Source: Chitinophagales bacterium (GTDB lineage Bacteria; Bacteroidota; Bacteroidia; Chitinophagales; LD1). From it: a DNA stretch of 64,000 bases. The position numbers and the translations under genes are program-made. The notes under the pieces are model-generated. The model had not been told where the DNA came from, did no database searches, and saw only the letters and a program-made list of their open reading frames with translations. The stretch spans positions 434,001-498,000 of the forward strand of contig JAHBTS010000001.1 in assembly GCA_019638515.1 (NCBI GenBank), read 5' to 3'. Position 1 is the first letter of the stretch; each line of letters opens with the position of its first letter. Shown here one piece after another: positions 36,758 to 45,258 of the stretch.

Positions 36758-36860
36758 GTATTCTTCAGTATATTTTACAGTACTTTGTATTGTTGCTGTG
36801 CCTTGTCTTGGTATAAATGTAGCCAGTGGGGTTTCTTTAAAATAGTTTATTTCGTTGCAG

Positions 36861-36868
36861 TAATTTTG
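36861..36868 (+). promoter_or_regulatory. Probable -7 element of the aroB-aroA promoter
   Basis: TAATTTTG fits TAnnTTTG exactly. The -33 region is weak (TTTC or TTTA at 36832-36839). Transcription would start near 36875, which favours the aroB start at ATG 36895 over the GTG at 36868. Confidence 0.4.
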
Positions 36869-36894
36869 TGTGCACTATTACAGTAAATAAACGT

Positions 36895-37932
36895 ATGCAG
36901 CAATCTCCGGTAATTTTTGCAGAAAGTATGCACTCCGGTCTTTTTTCAAAATCGAAGAAGATTTTTGTATTAACCGATGAAAACACCGTGCGCTATTGCC
37001 TGCCTGAAATAGAAAAGCAAGGCGAAGTACACACCATTGTAATTCCTGCCGGTGAGCAGCATAAAAATATTGAAACACTTACCAAGGTTTGGCAGGCATT
37101 GGCTGCGGGTTTTGCCGATAGAAATAGTGTGTTGGTAAATATTGGTGGCGGTGTGGTGTGCGATATAGGTGGTTTTGCGGCTGCTACTTACATGCGTGGA
37201 ATTTCGTTTGTGCAAGTGCCAACTACCTTGCTGGCAATGGCCGATGCAGCACATGGCGGCAAAACGGGAATTGATTTTTTAGATTTCAAAAATATGCTTG
37301 GTGCATTCGCGCTGCCGGAATCTGTAATAGTGTATCCTGCATTTTTAAAAACATTGCCGCAACGCGAGTTGCTAAGCGGTTTTGCAGAGGTAATTAAACA
37401 TTACATTATTGCCGATGCTTCTTCGTTTCACGAAGTTTGGAAGTGTAAGGCTGTAATTATAGAAGAGGCAAATTGGAAACCATTGCTACAGAAAGCTATT
37501 GCCATAAAACAATCGGTGGTGGCGCGCGACCCATACGAAAAGGGCATTCGGAAAATACTCAATTTCGGGCACACGGTTGGGCATGCAGTAGAAACTTTGT
37601 TTCTGCAAGAAAAGAATTATCTGCTACACGGAGAAGCAGTGGCTATTGGTATGCTAATGGAAACACTCATGGCGCAGGAACTAAAGATTATTCAGCAAGC
37701 AGAGGCAGAACGAATAGTGGAAGTGTTGATAGAAATTTTTCATAACCGCCCTGCAATAGCAAATCCAGCCCAAGTCTTGCAAGCAATGAAACATGATAAG
37801 AAGAACCGAGATGCGGTGCCGCTTTTTGCGCTTCCAAATCGCATTGGTAATTGCCTTTTTAATTGCGAGGTAGAAGAGGCGGTAATTTTAAATGCATTTA
37901 AAAATTACAACGAGTTGTATGCTGTTGCATAA
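36895..37932 (+). CDS. aroB: 3-dehydroquinate synthase
   Basis: A 345-aa NAD- and metal-dependent enzyme, step two of the shikimate pathway. The NAD loop and core VNIGGGVVCDIGGFAAATYM, then MADAAHGGKTGIDF, GFAEVIKHYII and the metal-ligand segments NFGHTVGHAVE and LLHGEAVAIGM are all present. The usual ASVGGKTG is AAHGGKTG here, a mild change. ATG 36895 is preferred because the promoter element sits on the upstream GTG. The 3' end overlaps aroA by 14 bases, so both shikimate genes form one transcript. Confidence 0.94.
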   Translation: MQQSPVIFAESMHSGLFSKSKKIFVLTDENTVRYCLPEIEKQGEVHTIVIPAGEQHKNIETLTKVWQALAAGFADRNSVLVNIGGGVVCDIGGFAAATYMRGISFVQVPTTLLAMADAAHGGKTGIDFLDFKNMLGAFALPESVIVYPAFLKTLPQRELLSGFAEVIKHYIIADASSFHEVWKCKAVIIEEANWKPLLQKAIAIKQSVVARDPYEKGIRKILNFGHTVGHAVETLFLQEKNYLLHGEAVAIGMLMETLMAQELKIIQQAEAERIVEVLIEIFHNRPAIANPAQVLQAMKHDKKNRDAVPLFALPNRIGNCLFNCEVEEAVILNAFKNYNELYAVA

Positions 37933-39136
37933 AGTTAATACGCTGCCATTCCGTTTTTCGGTAGAAATTCCATCTAGTAAAAGCATGAGCAATCGTGCTT
38001 TAATTCTTCATAAATTGAGTGGTGAAAAAATTACGGTACAGCATTTATCGGAAGCGCGCGACACAAAAATTTTATGGGAATTGCTCAGTAGCAATAGCGA
38101 AGTTTTAGATGCACAAGACGCAGGAACTACACTTAGGTTTTTAACCGCTTATTGCTGTGCTGTAAATAGAAAATCCATTATTACGGGAACCGAAAGAATG
38201 AAGAGCCGACCCGTGAAACCATTGGTAGATGCGCTATGTGCCATAGGTTTTTCTGTTCGGTATCTGGAGAAGGATGGATTTCCTCCGCTGCAAATTCTGC
38301 CAATAGAAAATAGCAGCGCACTAAGAAGTGAAGTTGAGATAGATGCTTCGGTAAGCAGTCAATTTATTTCTGCACTTATGATGATAGCGCCTGTGTTGCC
38401 GGCAGGATTAACTATTAGGTGGAAAGGTGCGGCAGTATCGGAGCCATATTTACAACTTACGCATTATATGTTGAAGCAATGCAAGGTAAACATAACTATG
38501 AATGCGAATAGCATTACCATAGCGCCTGCTTTATTTGCACCGGTAAATTTCAATGTCGAGGCAGATTGGTCGAATGCTTACTACTGGATAGCTTTGGTAG
38601 CACTGCTTCCCAATAGTAAAATGCTGTTGAAGCATGTGCAACTGAAATCGTTGCAGGGCGATGCACAGGCGGCAAAATTGCTCAGTATGTTTGGTGTGCA
38701 TGCCGAGCAGTTGCCCAATGGTCTTTCAATAGAAAATACAGGGTTTAGTTTCCCAAAAACAGTTTCGGTGAACTTGAATTTTATGGCACATCCAGATTTG
38801 GCACAAACGTTTATGGTGCTTTGTGCTGCCAAAAACATACAGGCGCGGTTTAGCGGTCTTTCTACCTTGGCTATTAAAGAAACCAACCGAATAGAAGCCA
38901 TGCAGGCAGAGTTGAAGAAGTGTGGTGTGGCGCTGGTGCAAACCGATAGCGATATGTATGAGCTGCAAGGTGAGTTTGCGCAGCCGCAAGAGCCAATTTG
39001 TACCTATAAAGATCACCGTATGGCAATGAGTTTTGCTCCTTTAGCAGCATTGGGAATGGTGGAAATAGAAGAGCCGGAAGTAGTAGAAAAATCGTATCCC
39101 GATTTTTGGAAACAGTGGGCATTGCTGTATAGCTAA
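37919..39136 (+). CDS. aroA: 3-phosphoshikimate 1-carboxyvinyltransferase (EPSP synthase)
   Basis: A 405-aa enzyme that transfers enolpyruvate from PEP to shikimate-3-phosphate. Recognisable parts are IPSSKSMSNRALIL at the N-terminus, DAGTTLRFLTAYC (about 72-84), MKSRPVKPLVDAL, DASVSSQFISALMM, the hinge EADWSNAYYWIAL, IKETNRIEAM and YKDHRMAMSFAPLA near the C-terminus. The GTTLRF segment replaces the classical GNAGTAMR loop, as is usual in Bacteroidota. ATG 37919 lies within the last codons of aroB; a further ATG at 37892 would overlap more and is less likely. Confidence 0.95.
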   Translation: MLLHKVNTLPFRFSVEIPSSKSMSNRALILHKLSGEKITVQHLSEARDTKILWELLSSNSEVLDAQDAGTTLRFLTAYCCAVNRKSIITGTERMKSRPVKPLVDALCAIGFSVRYLEKDGFPPLQILPIENSSALRSEVEIDASVSSQFISALMMIAPVLPAGLTIRWKGAAVSEPYLQLTHYMLKQCKVNITMNANSITIAPALFAPVNFNVEADWSNAYYWIALVALLPNSKMLLKHVQLKSLQGDAQAAKLLSMFGVHAEQLPNGLSIENTGFSFPKTVSVNLNFMAHPDLAQTFMVLCAAKNIQARFSGLSTLAIKETNRIEAMQAELKKCGVALVQTDSDMYELQGEFAQPQEPICTYKDHRMAMSFAPLAALGMVEIEEPEVVEKSYPDFWKQWALLYS

Positions 39137-39202
39137 TGTAGTAGGCAATATTTGCTACTGCAAGAATCTTGCTATTTGGTACTGTTCTGCTATATTCGGA
39201 AA

Positions 39203-42200
39203 ATGAAGCTGCTGCACTACCTGCTTATCCCTATTTTACTTTTTTCTTTTTCGCTGTTGCACGCCCAAGTGTTTGAAAATTTCAGCGATGGAGATTTTAC
39301 TGCAAATCCTGCATGGTCGGGAACAGCTTCTAAGTTTTTGGTGAATGGCGGTTTAGCATTGCAAAGCAATGGAAATAGCGCAAGTGGCGATACATTGGCG
39401 CTTTCTACGCCTAATAGTTTATTCGATTCGGTAGAGTTTAGTTTTAGCATCAATCTTGGGTTTAATCCAAGTTCTACCAATTATGTGCGTGTATATTTAG
39501 CGAGCGATAGCAGCAACCTTCGCAGTTCGCTCAATGGGTATTATCTTCAGTTGGGCGAAACGGGCAGCAACGATACCATTAAGATTTTCAAACAAACAGG
39601 AAATACAGCAGCATTGGTGTTTACAGGCAATGCTGAAGTTATTGGCAGTAGCGCTGTTTCGGCCAATGTTAAGTGCTATATTACAAGAAGCAGTGCGGGC
39701 GTGTGGAAAGTGTATGCCGATAAAACCGGAGGAAGCAATTATACGCTATACGGAACTTTTACCGATAATTCATGGAATGCCACTGCGCATTTTGGTTTTT
39801 ATGCACGCTATAGCACGGCATCGCGATTCGATAAGTATGTATTTGATGATATAGAAATAAGGCACATTGTTGGCGATACCACCAAGCCGGTGGTTGTGAA
39901 TGTAAGCGTAGTGAATGCCACGCAGTTAGATGTGTTGTTCTCGGAGCAGGTATCGCTTGCAGATGCGCAGAGCGCAGCTAATTATCAAGTGAATAATGGT
40001 ATTGGTGTGCCGCAAAGTGCAGTATTAGATGGTGTGGATAAGCGTATGGTGCATCTTACCTTGTCTTCGCCTTTGGTGAGTGGCAATAATTATAGCATAA
40101 GTATAAATGGCATTGCAGATATGGTAGGAAACACAATGCTGCCGCAGCAACTTGCTTTTAACTTTTTTGTGCCTCAATTGTATGATGTACTTATAAATGA
40201 AATAATGGCAGATCCGGATCCTAAAGTTGGTTTGCCGGGAGTAGAGTTTGTGGAGTTGCATAATAGAAGTTCGTTTCCAATAGATTTAGGCAGTTGGACT
40301 TTTTCAGATGCTTCTACTACTATTGTTCTGCCTTCAGTTACGATACCTAAAGATAGTTTTGCGGTAATTGTTCATAAAGATTCTGCTCTGCAGTTTAGCG
40401 CAATGGGAGCAATAGTTGTTTCCGTAAATTCATTGCCATCGCTTAACAACGATAAAGACTCTCTTACATTAAAGAATCCAAATGGAAACGTAATTCATTC
40501 GATAGTGTACAGCGATAGCTGGTATGGCGATGACAATAAGAAGCAGGGCGGTTATACTCTAGAATTGCGCAATCCATTAAATCCTTGCGCTGCCGATGGA
40601 AATTGGATGGCATCAACCGATGCAAGCGGTGGCACTCCGGGCAGGCAGAATGCTGTTTATGATGCTACTTTGGATTTGGAGTTTCGTGCAGGGAATGTGC
40701 GTTTTGCAGCCTTAAATGCAATAGCTGTTTCTTTTACTGAAGTTTGCGATGCGGCTTCGGCAACCACTGTTGCCAATTACAACGTAGATAATGGCATGGG
40801 CAATCCGCAGTATGTTTATTTCGATTCGGTAGTAAAGAATGCGGTGGTGCTTTATTTCAACCAAAATTTCGATACTTCTACAATCTATAAACTCACTGTT
40901 TCGGGAGTGAAAAATTGTGTGTCGCTTGGTTTACAGCCATCTACTTTTACGCTTGCTTTTCCGCAACGGGCAGCGCGGTACGATGTGTTGATTACAGAGA
41001 TAATGGCAGATCCCGATCCGGTAGTAGAATTGCCCAACAGAGAATATATAGAACTTTACAATCGCAGCAGTAAAGCAATTTCTCTTAAAAATTGGCAACT
41101 GGGAAAAATTGGCGCTTCGTCTGCAGCACTGTTGCCCGATGTGTTGCTTATGCCCGATGCTTATTTGTTGTTGTGTAGTGTAACGGCAGCGGGCGATTTT
41201 TCGGCATTTACGTATCCAATTGGAGTGTCGAGTTTCCCTTCGTTGAACAATACAGGAGATGCTGTTTTTTTGAAAGATAATACGGGTGTATTTATACATG
41301 CAGTGGAATATGCCGATACTTGGTACGGTACTGATTCCAAGAAGAATGGCGGCTGGAGTCTTGAAATGATAGATGCCAATAATTGGTGTAGTGGTGCTGC
41401 CAATTGGAGCGCTTCCGTAAGTGCTTCCGGTGGCACTCCGGGTTCAAAAAATTCAATTGCTGCTACAAAGAATGATTCGGCTTTGTTGAATATTGTTAGA
41501 GCAGCACTTCTTTCAGACACCGTACTCGGCATTACGTTCAATAAAAGCCTAGATAGCGCTGCTGTGGTAAATGCAAATTTTTATACGGTGAGTGGCAATA
41601 TAGGAAAGCCGCAAAGCGTGGAGGTAATGCCGCACCTGTTTAATCGTGTATTACTCAAATTTTCGCAGCCATTTTTGCGAGGAATAACCTATTCTATAAA
41701 AGTAAACGGGCTAGGCGATTGTGCAGGAAATGGTATGGGTATAAATGATACTGCGCGTTTTGCGCTGGCAGATTCCATAGCGCCCAACGATATTGTAATA
41801 AATGAAATGCTCTTTAATCCGGCAACGGCAGGTGTAGATTATGTGGAACTTTATAACCGCTCTCAAAAAGTGTTGGATATAGCTAAGTTGGTAGTGGAAG
41901 AACGCGAAGTTTCTAATCCGGAAAATGTTCTTGAAAAGAGCGATACCTTGCCCGATACTTTTTTGTTGTTTCCCGATGAGTATGCAGTATTTACTACCAA
42001 TACCGACATGGTGAAAGCTCAGTATAATGTGAAAAATCCTCAGCAGTTATTGCTGTTGAAGAAGTTGCCTAATTTTCCTGACGATGCAGGTATTTGTGTA
42101 TTAAAAAGTACTGCCGGAATTGTGATTGATAGCTTATGTTATGCCGCTCAGTGGCACTATGCTTTATTGGATGAAAAGGATGGCGTGTCGTTGGAGCGCA

Positions 42201-42634
42201 TCAACTATAATCAGCCAACTAACGATAGAGGCAATTGGCATTCAGCCGCAGGCGATATTGGTTTTGGTACGCCTACTTATTTGAACTCTCAGTTTTATAC
42301 TACCGGCATTAGCGATGATGCTATTGCAGTGGAGCCTGAAGTTTTTTCGCCCGATAACGATGGCTACAAAGATTTCACTTTAGTAAAGTATCGTTTTACA
42401 GAGCCGGGATATCAGGCCTCTATTAGAATTTTTGATGCAATTGGAAGAGAAGTAAAATACTTAGTGAAGACAGAAACGCTGAGCGCCACAGGAGAATTTC
42501 AGTGGGATGGCACTAACAACGATGGTGGAAAAGCCCGTACCGGAATTTATACGGTGTTTGTAGAGGTATTCAACCTGCAAGGGAAAACCAAGCGTTTCAA
42601 GAAGAATGTGGTGTTGGGTGCTCGCTTAGATTAG
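39203..42634 (+). CDS. Secreted surface protein with repeated lamin-tail (LTD) and Ig-like domains
   Basis: A 1143-aa protein. After the signal peptide (ends at LLHAQ, about residue 22) comes a lectin-like beta domain (about 25-215). Then there are alternating SbsA-type Ig and lamin-tail domains. Three LTDs are clear: YDVLINEIMADPDPKVG, YDVLITEIMADPDPVVE and NDIVINEMLFNPATAG. The C-terminus (about 1050-1143) is a FlgD-like Ig fold with EVFSPDNDGYKDFTLV and FQWDGTNNDGGKARTGIY, which in this phylum acts as a T9SS or gliding-type C-terminal domain. It is probably a large exported adhesin or nuclease-associated protein. ATG 39203 gives the proper signal peptide. Confidence 0.85.
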   Translation: MKLLHYLLIPILLFSFSLLHAQVFENFSDGDFTANPAWSGTASKFLVNGGLALQSNGNSASGDTLALSTPNSLFDSVEFSFSINLGFNPSSTNYVRVYLASDSSNLRSSLNGYYLQLGETGSNDTIKIFKQTGNTAALVFTGNAEVIGSSAVSANVKCYITRSSAGVWKVYADKTGGSNYTLYGTFTDNSWNATAHFGFYARYSTASRFDKYVFDDIEIRHIVGDTTKPVVVNVSVVNATQLDVLFSEQVSLADAQSAANYQVNNGIGVPQSAVLDGVDKRMVHLTLSSPLVSGNNYSISINGIADMVGNTMLPQQLAFNFFVPQLYDVLINEIMADPDPKVGLPGVEFVELHNRSSFPIDLGSWTFSDASTTIVLPSVTIPKDSFAVIVHKDSALQFSAMGAIVVSVNSLPSLNNDKDSLTLKNPNGNVIHSIVYSDSWYGDDNKKQGGYTLELRNPLNPCAADGNWMASTDASGGTPGRQNAVYDATLDLEFRAGNVRFAALNAIAVSFTEVCDAASATTVANYNVDNGMGNPQYVYFDSVVKNAVVLYFNQNFDTSTIYKLTVSGVKNCVSLGLQPSTFTLAFPQRAARYDVLITEIMADPDPVVELPNREYIELYNRSSKAISLKNWQLGKIGASSAALLPDVLLMPDAYLLLCSVTAAGDFSAFTYPIGVSSFPSLNNTGDAVFLKDNTGVFIHAVEYADTWYGTDSKKNGGWSLEMIDANNWCSGAANWSASVSASGGTPGSKNSIAATKNDSALLNIVRAALLSDTVLGITFNKSLDSAAVVNANFYTVSGNIGKPQSVEVMPHLFNRVLLKFSQPFLRGITYSIKVNGLGDCAGNGMGINDTARFALADSIAPNDIVINEMLFNPATAGVDYVELYNRSQKVLDIAKLVVEEREVSNPENVLEKSDTLPDTFLLFPDEYAVFTTNTDMVKAQYNVKNPQQLLLLKKLPNFPDDAGICVLKSTAGIVIDSLCYAAQWHYALLDEKDGVSLERINYNQPTNDRGNWHSAAGDIGFGTPTYLNSQFYTTGISDDAIAVEPEVFSPDNDGYKDFTLVKYRFTEPGYQASIRIFDAIGREVKYLVKTETLSATGEFQWDGTNNDGGKARTGIYTVFVEVFNLQGKTKRFKKNVVLGARLD

Positions 42635-42668
42635 ATGTAATTCAGTTTTTCCAATATAGAATGATATT

Positions 42669-43118
42669 ATGTTGTCAGTTCTTAGAACCAATTCAAGCAA
42701 CGATAATTTTAGAAACCTAGTTGTTGAGCTCGATAGATATTTAGCAAAGAGAAATGGCGATGCCAATGAGTTTTTTGCTCAGTACAATAAAATTGACTCA
42801 CTGCAAAATGTGGTAGTTGTTTTTCATAATGGCAAAGGTGTTGGTTGCGGAGCTATAAAGGCATACAACACAGGCGTTTTTGAGTTGAAAAGAATGTATG
42901 TAATAGAGGCAATGCGTGGTAAAGGTGTGGCAACAGCAATGCTGCGGGAATTAGAAGCGTGGGCGAAAGAATTGGGCTGCCATACTTGTATCTTAGAAAC
43001 CGGGAGCGAAATGAGTGATGCCATAGGTTTATATACTAAGAACGGATATACTGCAATTGCCAATTATGGGCAATATGCTTTAGTTGAAAACAGTAGATGC
43101 TTTGAGAAAAAATTGTGA
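42669..43118 (+). CDS. GNAT-family N-acetyltransferase
   Basis: A 149-aa acetyl-CoA-dependent transferase. The acetyl-CoA loop is RGKGVATAML (about residues 84-93), preceded by the strand ELKRMYV. The C-terminal motif is TKNGYTAIANYGQY. The acceptor (small amine, antibiotic or protein) cannot be deduced. It lies 35 bases after the LTD gene and 22 bases before the MBL gene on the same strand, so it may be part of a short operon. Confidence 0.9.
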   Translation: MLSVLRTNSSNDNFRNLVVELDRYLAKRNGDANEFFAQYNKIDSLQNVVVVFHNGKGVGCGAIKAYNTGVFELKRMYVIEAMRGKGVATAMLRELEAWAKELGCHTCILETGSEMSDAIGLYTKNGYTAIANYGQYALVENSRCFEKKL

Positions 43119-43140
43119 ACTATAAATTGAGAGGAAACGT

Positions 43141-43908
43141 ATGCCAATAGTGTATCACCTAAACTGTGTTACAATCGTGTCGCCCATCAATAGCAATGTT
43201 TGCGGGCACTGCCTATTGTTGAAGGAAGAAGATAAACTGGTTTTAATAGATACAGGAATTGGTCTTTTAGATGTGCAACAGCCGGAGGTACGAATAGGTA
43301 AAGAACTTATAGAATTGGTTGGATACAGATTCTGTGAAGCACAAACTGCAATTAGGCAAATTGAACAGTTGGGTTTAAATCCTAAAGATGTAACAGATTG
43401 TGTTATCTCGCATTTAGATAATGATCATATTGGCGGGCTTGCAGATTTTCCTGATGCAATTGTGCATTTGGGAAAAGAAGAGTTGGAGAGCTATAATGCC
43501 AACCATCCAAGGTATCTACGAATACCATTAGCGCATAATCCCATTATTAGAACTTATGGAGAAACTACCCACAAATGGTTTGGCTTCGAGGCGCGTAAGG
43601 TAAACGTATCTTTAAAAACAGAGCTGTTCCTTATTCCTCTTTTCGGACATACATTGGGGCACTGTGGAGTTGCACTGCAAGTAGATGGTAAATGGTTGCT
43701 TTATGTTGCCGATGCTTATTACATGCGGGTAGAATTATTGGACAGTATGCATCCGGTAAGCGAGTTGGCTGCAATGCGTGCCGATAATAATACATTGCGT
43801 GTGGCTACGCTCAATCAAATACGTGCACTTGTAGAGGCGCATCCGGAAATTAGTGTGTTTGGGTATCATGATATTGAAGAGTTCAATTGTTATACTGTAG
43901 AGAGATAG
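43141..43908 (+). CDS. MBL-fold metallo-hydrolase (lactonase-like)
   Basis: A 255-aa metallo-beta-lactamase-fold protein. The metal motif reads H91-L-D93-N-D95-H96 (ISHLDNDHIGGL), an HxDxDH form of the usual HxHxDH. A further ligand is in LFGHTLGHCGVAL (about residues 164-176) and the bridging aspartate in YVADAYY (about 190). The N-terminal half resembles AHL-lactonase-like hydrolases. No substrate is evident. It is the last clearly native gene before the accessory islet that follows. Confidence 0.85.
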   Translation: MPIVYHLNCVTIVSPINSNVCGHCLLLKEEDKLVLIDTGIGLLDVQQPEVRIGKELIELVGYRFCEAQTAIRQIEQLGLNPKDVTDCVISHLDNDHIGGLADFPDAIVHLGKEELESYNANHPRYLRIPLAHNPIIRTYGETTHKWFGFEARKVNVSLKTELFLIPLFGHTLGHCGVALQVDGKWLLYVADAYYMRVELLDSMHPVSELAAMRADNNTLRVATLNQIRALVEAHPEISVFGYHDIEEFNCYTVER

Positions 43909-43971
43909 TGGTAATGGTAGGGTGACCGTACATAAACCAAACGGACTTTTGACAAACGAAAAAGAGAATAG

Positions 43972-44239
43972 ATGATTTACGTTGTGATAATTTTAGCGGT
44001 AATAATTGTGTTTGCATATACCGCTCGACAAAAAGGCGGAGACAAAACATCAAACAGCACACCATGGTATTTATGGTGATTTAGGAAATCTTAAAGGGAA
44101 AAATTTAAAATTTGAATCACTTTCAAAGACACAGGAATATATTGAACTGCTTTTAGCGTTAGACAACATAGAAAGAAAGCGTTGGTATTTCGGATTAAAA
44201 AAACGGAGCCAACATATATTTATACAGAATCTGCATAAA
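43972..44239 (+). pseudogene. Small membrane-anchored gene, frameshifted or subject to -1 slippage
   Basis: An ATG at 43972 opens a hydrophobic helix (IYVVIILAVIIVFAYTAR) that stops after 35 codons. A second frame continues with HHGIYGDLGNLKGKNLKFES and SKTQEYIELLLALDNIERKR, and runs into seven A residues (44197-44203). A -1 shift at that A_AAA_AAA heptamer gives the ending KKTEPTYIYTESA and a TAA at 44237-44239, just before the next gene. Three frames are therefore needed for one ~88-residue protein. Either it is a decayed gene with two indels or the A-run is a programmed frameshift. I do not recognise the family. Confidence 0.5.
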
Positions 44240-44243
44240 CAAT

Positions 44244-44987
44244 ATGAGTTTCATTCCAATAACGACACCAGTCTCAGAAATTATAAATAAACACATAGTA
44301 AACGGTGTATTTATAGAAGACCATCTTGAGCAAAGTGTAATCTCACCAGATGTTTTTCAAAAAGCAAAAGAAGATGTAGAACAGCGACTAAAGGTAAAAG
44401 TGAAATTTGGCAAGTGTAGTTCTGTATTAGTTCATCAGTTAACAAGACACAGCTTACAGATATTTGAAAAATTTGGCAATGAAATACATCACTACCATTT
44501 TCCTACAATCCTTGACATAATTGAACTTGTTGACCAAGGACACAAAATGAATGTAAGGCCATTTAATAAAAATGGAACTCTTGCTGGATTAAAACACATT
44601 CATCATAACTCCAACACTTTTATTGCACAAAATATGGTGAACTGTTGGAAAGAAAAATATGGCAAAGATGATGAGGTGTCTTTTCAAAACATATTACTTG
44701 AAGAAATTTTCACTGGACTATTAAATGACTTCCCAAAAGAGATTGCTCAAAAGAAATCATTAACAGTTCTCTTGACAAAAATTTTATACGAAAGTAAATT
44801 CAGAAAACCCCAAAAGCATACTGGTGAGTGGATTGTATTTGCTCAAAAGGACAATGTCAATTACTATTTGTGTCTAGCAACACATAATGAATGCAAAGAC
44901 TTTACAGACCAAGTAGTTTATGAACGGATTAAACCTTGCTTGGCAGAATTTCCTGAAATTAAAAACAACTTTGGTGGACAAATTTAA
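44244..44987 (+). CDS. Unrecognised 247-aa protein of the accessory islet
   Basis: An intact reading frame starting at ATG 44244, four bases after the TAA of the preceding frameshifted gene. It has no signal peptide or transmembrane helix. Histidine-rich stretches (EIHHYHFPTILDIIELVDQG, GLKHIHHNSNTFIAQN) and a C-terminal alpha/beta part (GEWIVFAQKDNVNYYLCLAT) stand out. I match it to no family. Aspartate, histidine and asparagine codons ending in C are used more freely than in the neighbours, a sign of transfer. The palindromic element begins 34 bases beyond the stop. It could be a toxin, nuclease or phage-defence protein, but nothing seen proves this. Confidence 0.7.
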   Translation: MSFIPITTPVSEIINKHIVNGVFIEDHLEQSVISPDVFQKAKEDVEQRLKVKVKFGKCSSVLVHQLTRHSLQIFEKFGNEIHHYHFPTILDIIELVDQGHKMNVRPFNKNGTLAGLKHIHHNSNTFIAQNMVNCWKEKYGKDDEVSFQNILLEEIFTGLLNDFPKEIAQKKSLTVLLTKILYESKFRKPQKHTGEWIVFAQKDNVNYYLCLATHNECKDFTDQVVYERIKPCLAEFPEIKNNFGGQI

Positions 44988-45151
44988 CGATAGGCACATG
45001 GACGAAAAGAGAACCACTACCGCTAACAGCGGTTTGGCAAAAGTGGCGGTTCAATGCTCCGCAGACAGTTTTGTGGTTAATCAAACATTTGTTCTCCGCA
45101 TCAACATTTGTGGTAAAATCGCCACCTTCGCCAAGCCGCAAACCGATAGGC
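44988..45151. repeat. Large imperfect palindrome (attC-like) with flanking CGATAGGC repeats
   Basis: A left arm at 45028-45048 and right arm at 45120-45140 pair at 17 of 21 positions around a 71-base loop. The left arm follows CGCTAAC (45021-45027). The right arm is followed by CGATAGGC (45144-45151), whose copy lies at 44988-44995 next to the stop of the preceding gene. The arrangement RYYYAAC-like core, long stem, GTTRRRY-like core is that of an integron attC, but both cores carry mismatches and no integrase is present. The loop holds two near-direct copies of TCAAACATTTGT (45081, 45101). Confidence 0.6.
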
Positions 45152-45208
45152 GTAGCTCGTATCGAACTTTGTTTGCGAGGAAATTTTAATTATTTCTTAC
45201 AATAAAAA

Positions 45209-45235
45209 AAGGCTGTCCGTTTATAGCGGACAGCC
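45209..45235 (-). terminator. Intrinsic terminator of the SprB-repeat protein gene
   Basis: GGCTGTCCG (45211-45219) and CGGACAGCC (45227-45235) form a perfect nine-base stem with a seven-base loop. On the minus strand it is followed by seven T residues, and it lies 24 bases past the stop at 45259. It may also stop transcription leaving the islet on the plus strand. Confidence 0.9.
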
Positions 45236-45258
45236 TTCTCTTTAATTCAAAAAAGCTA

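Noticed and set aside
44988-45151. A MITE with CGATAGGC target-site duplications
   Set aside because: The paired arms do not lie directly inside the two CGATAGGC copies (left arm begins 32 bases in), and no transposase-type terminal repeats are seen. The attC-like reading fits better.
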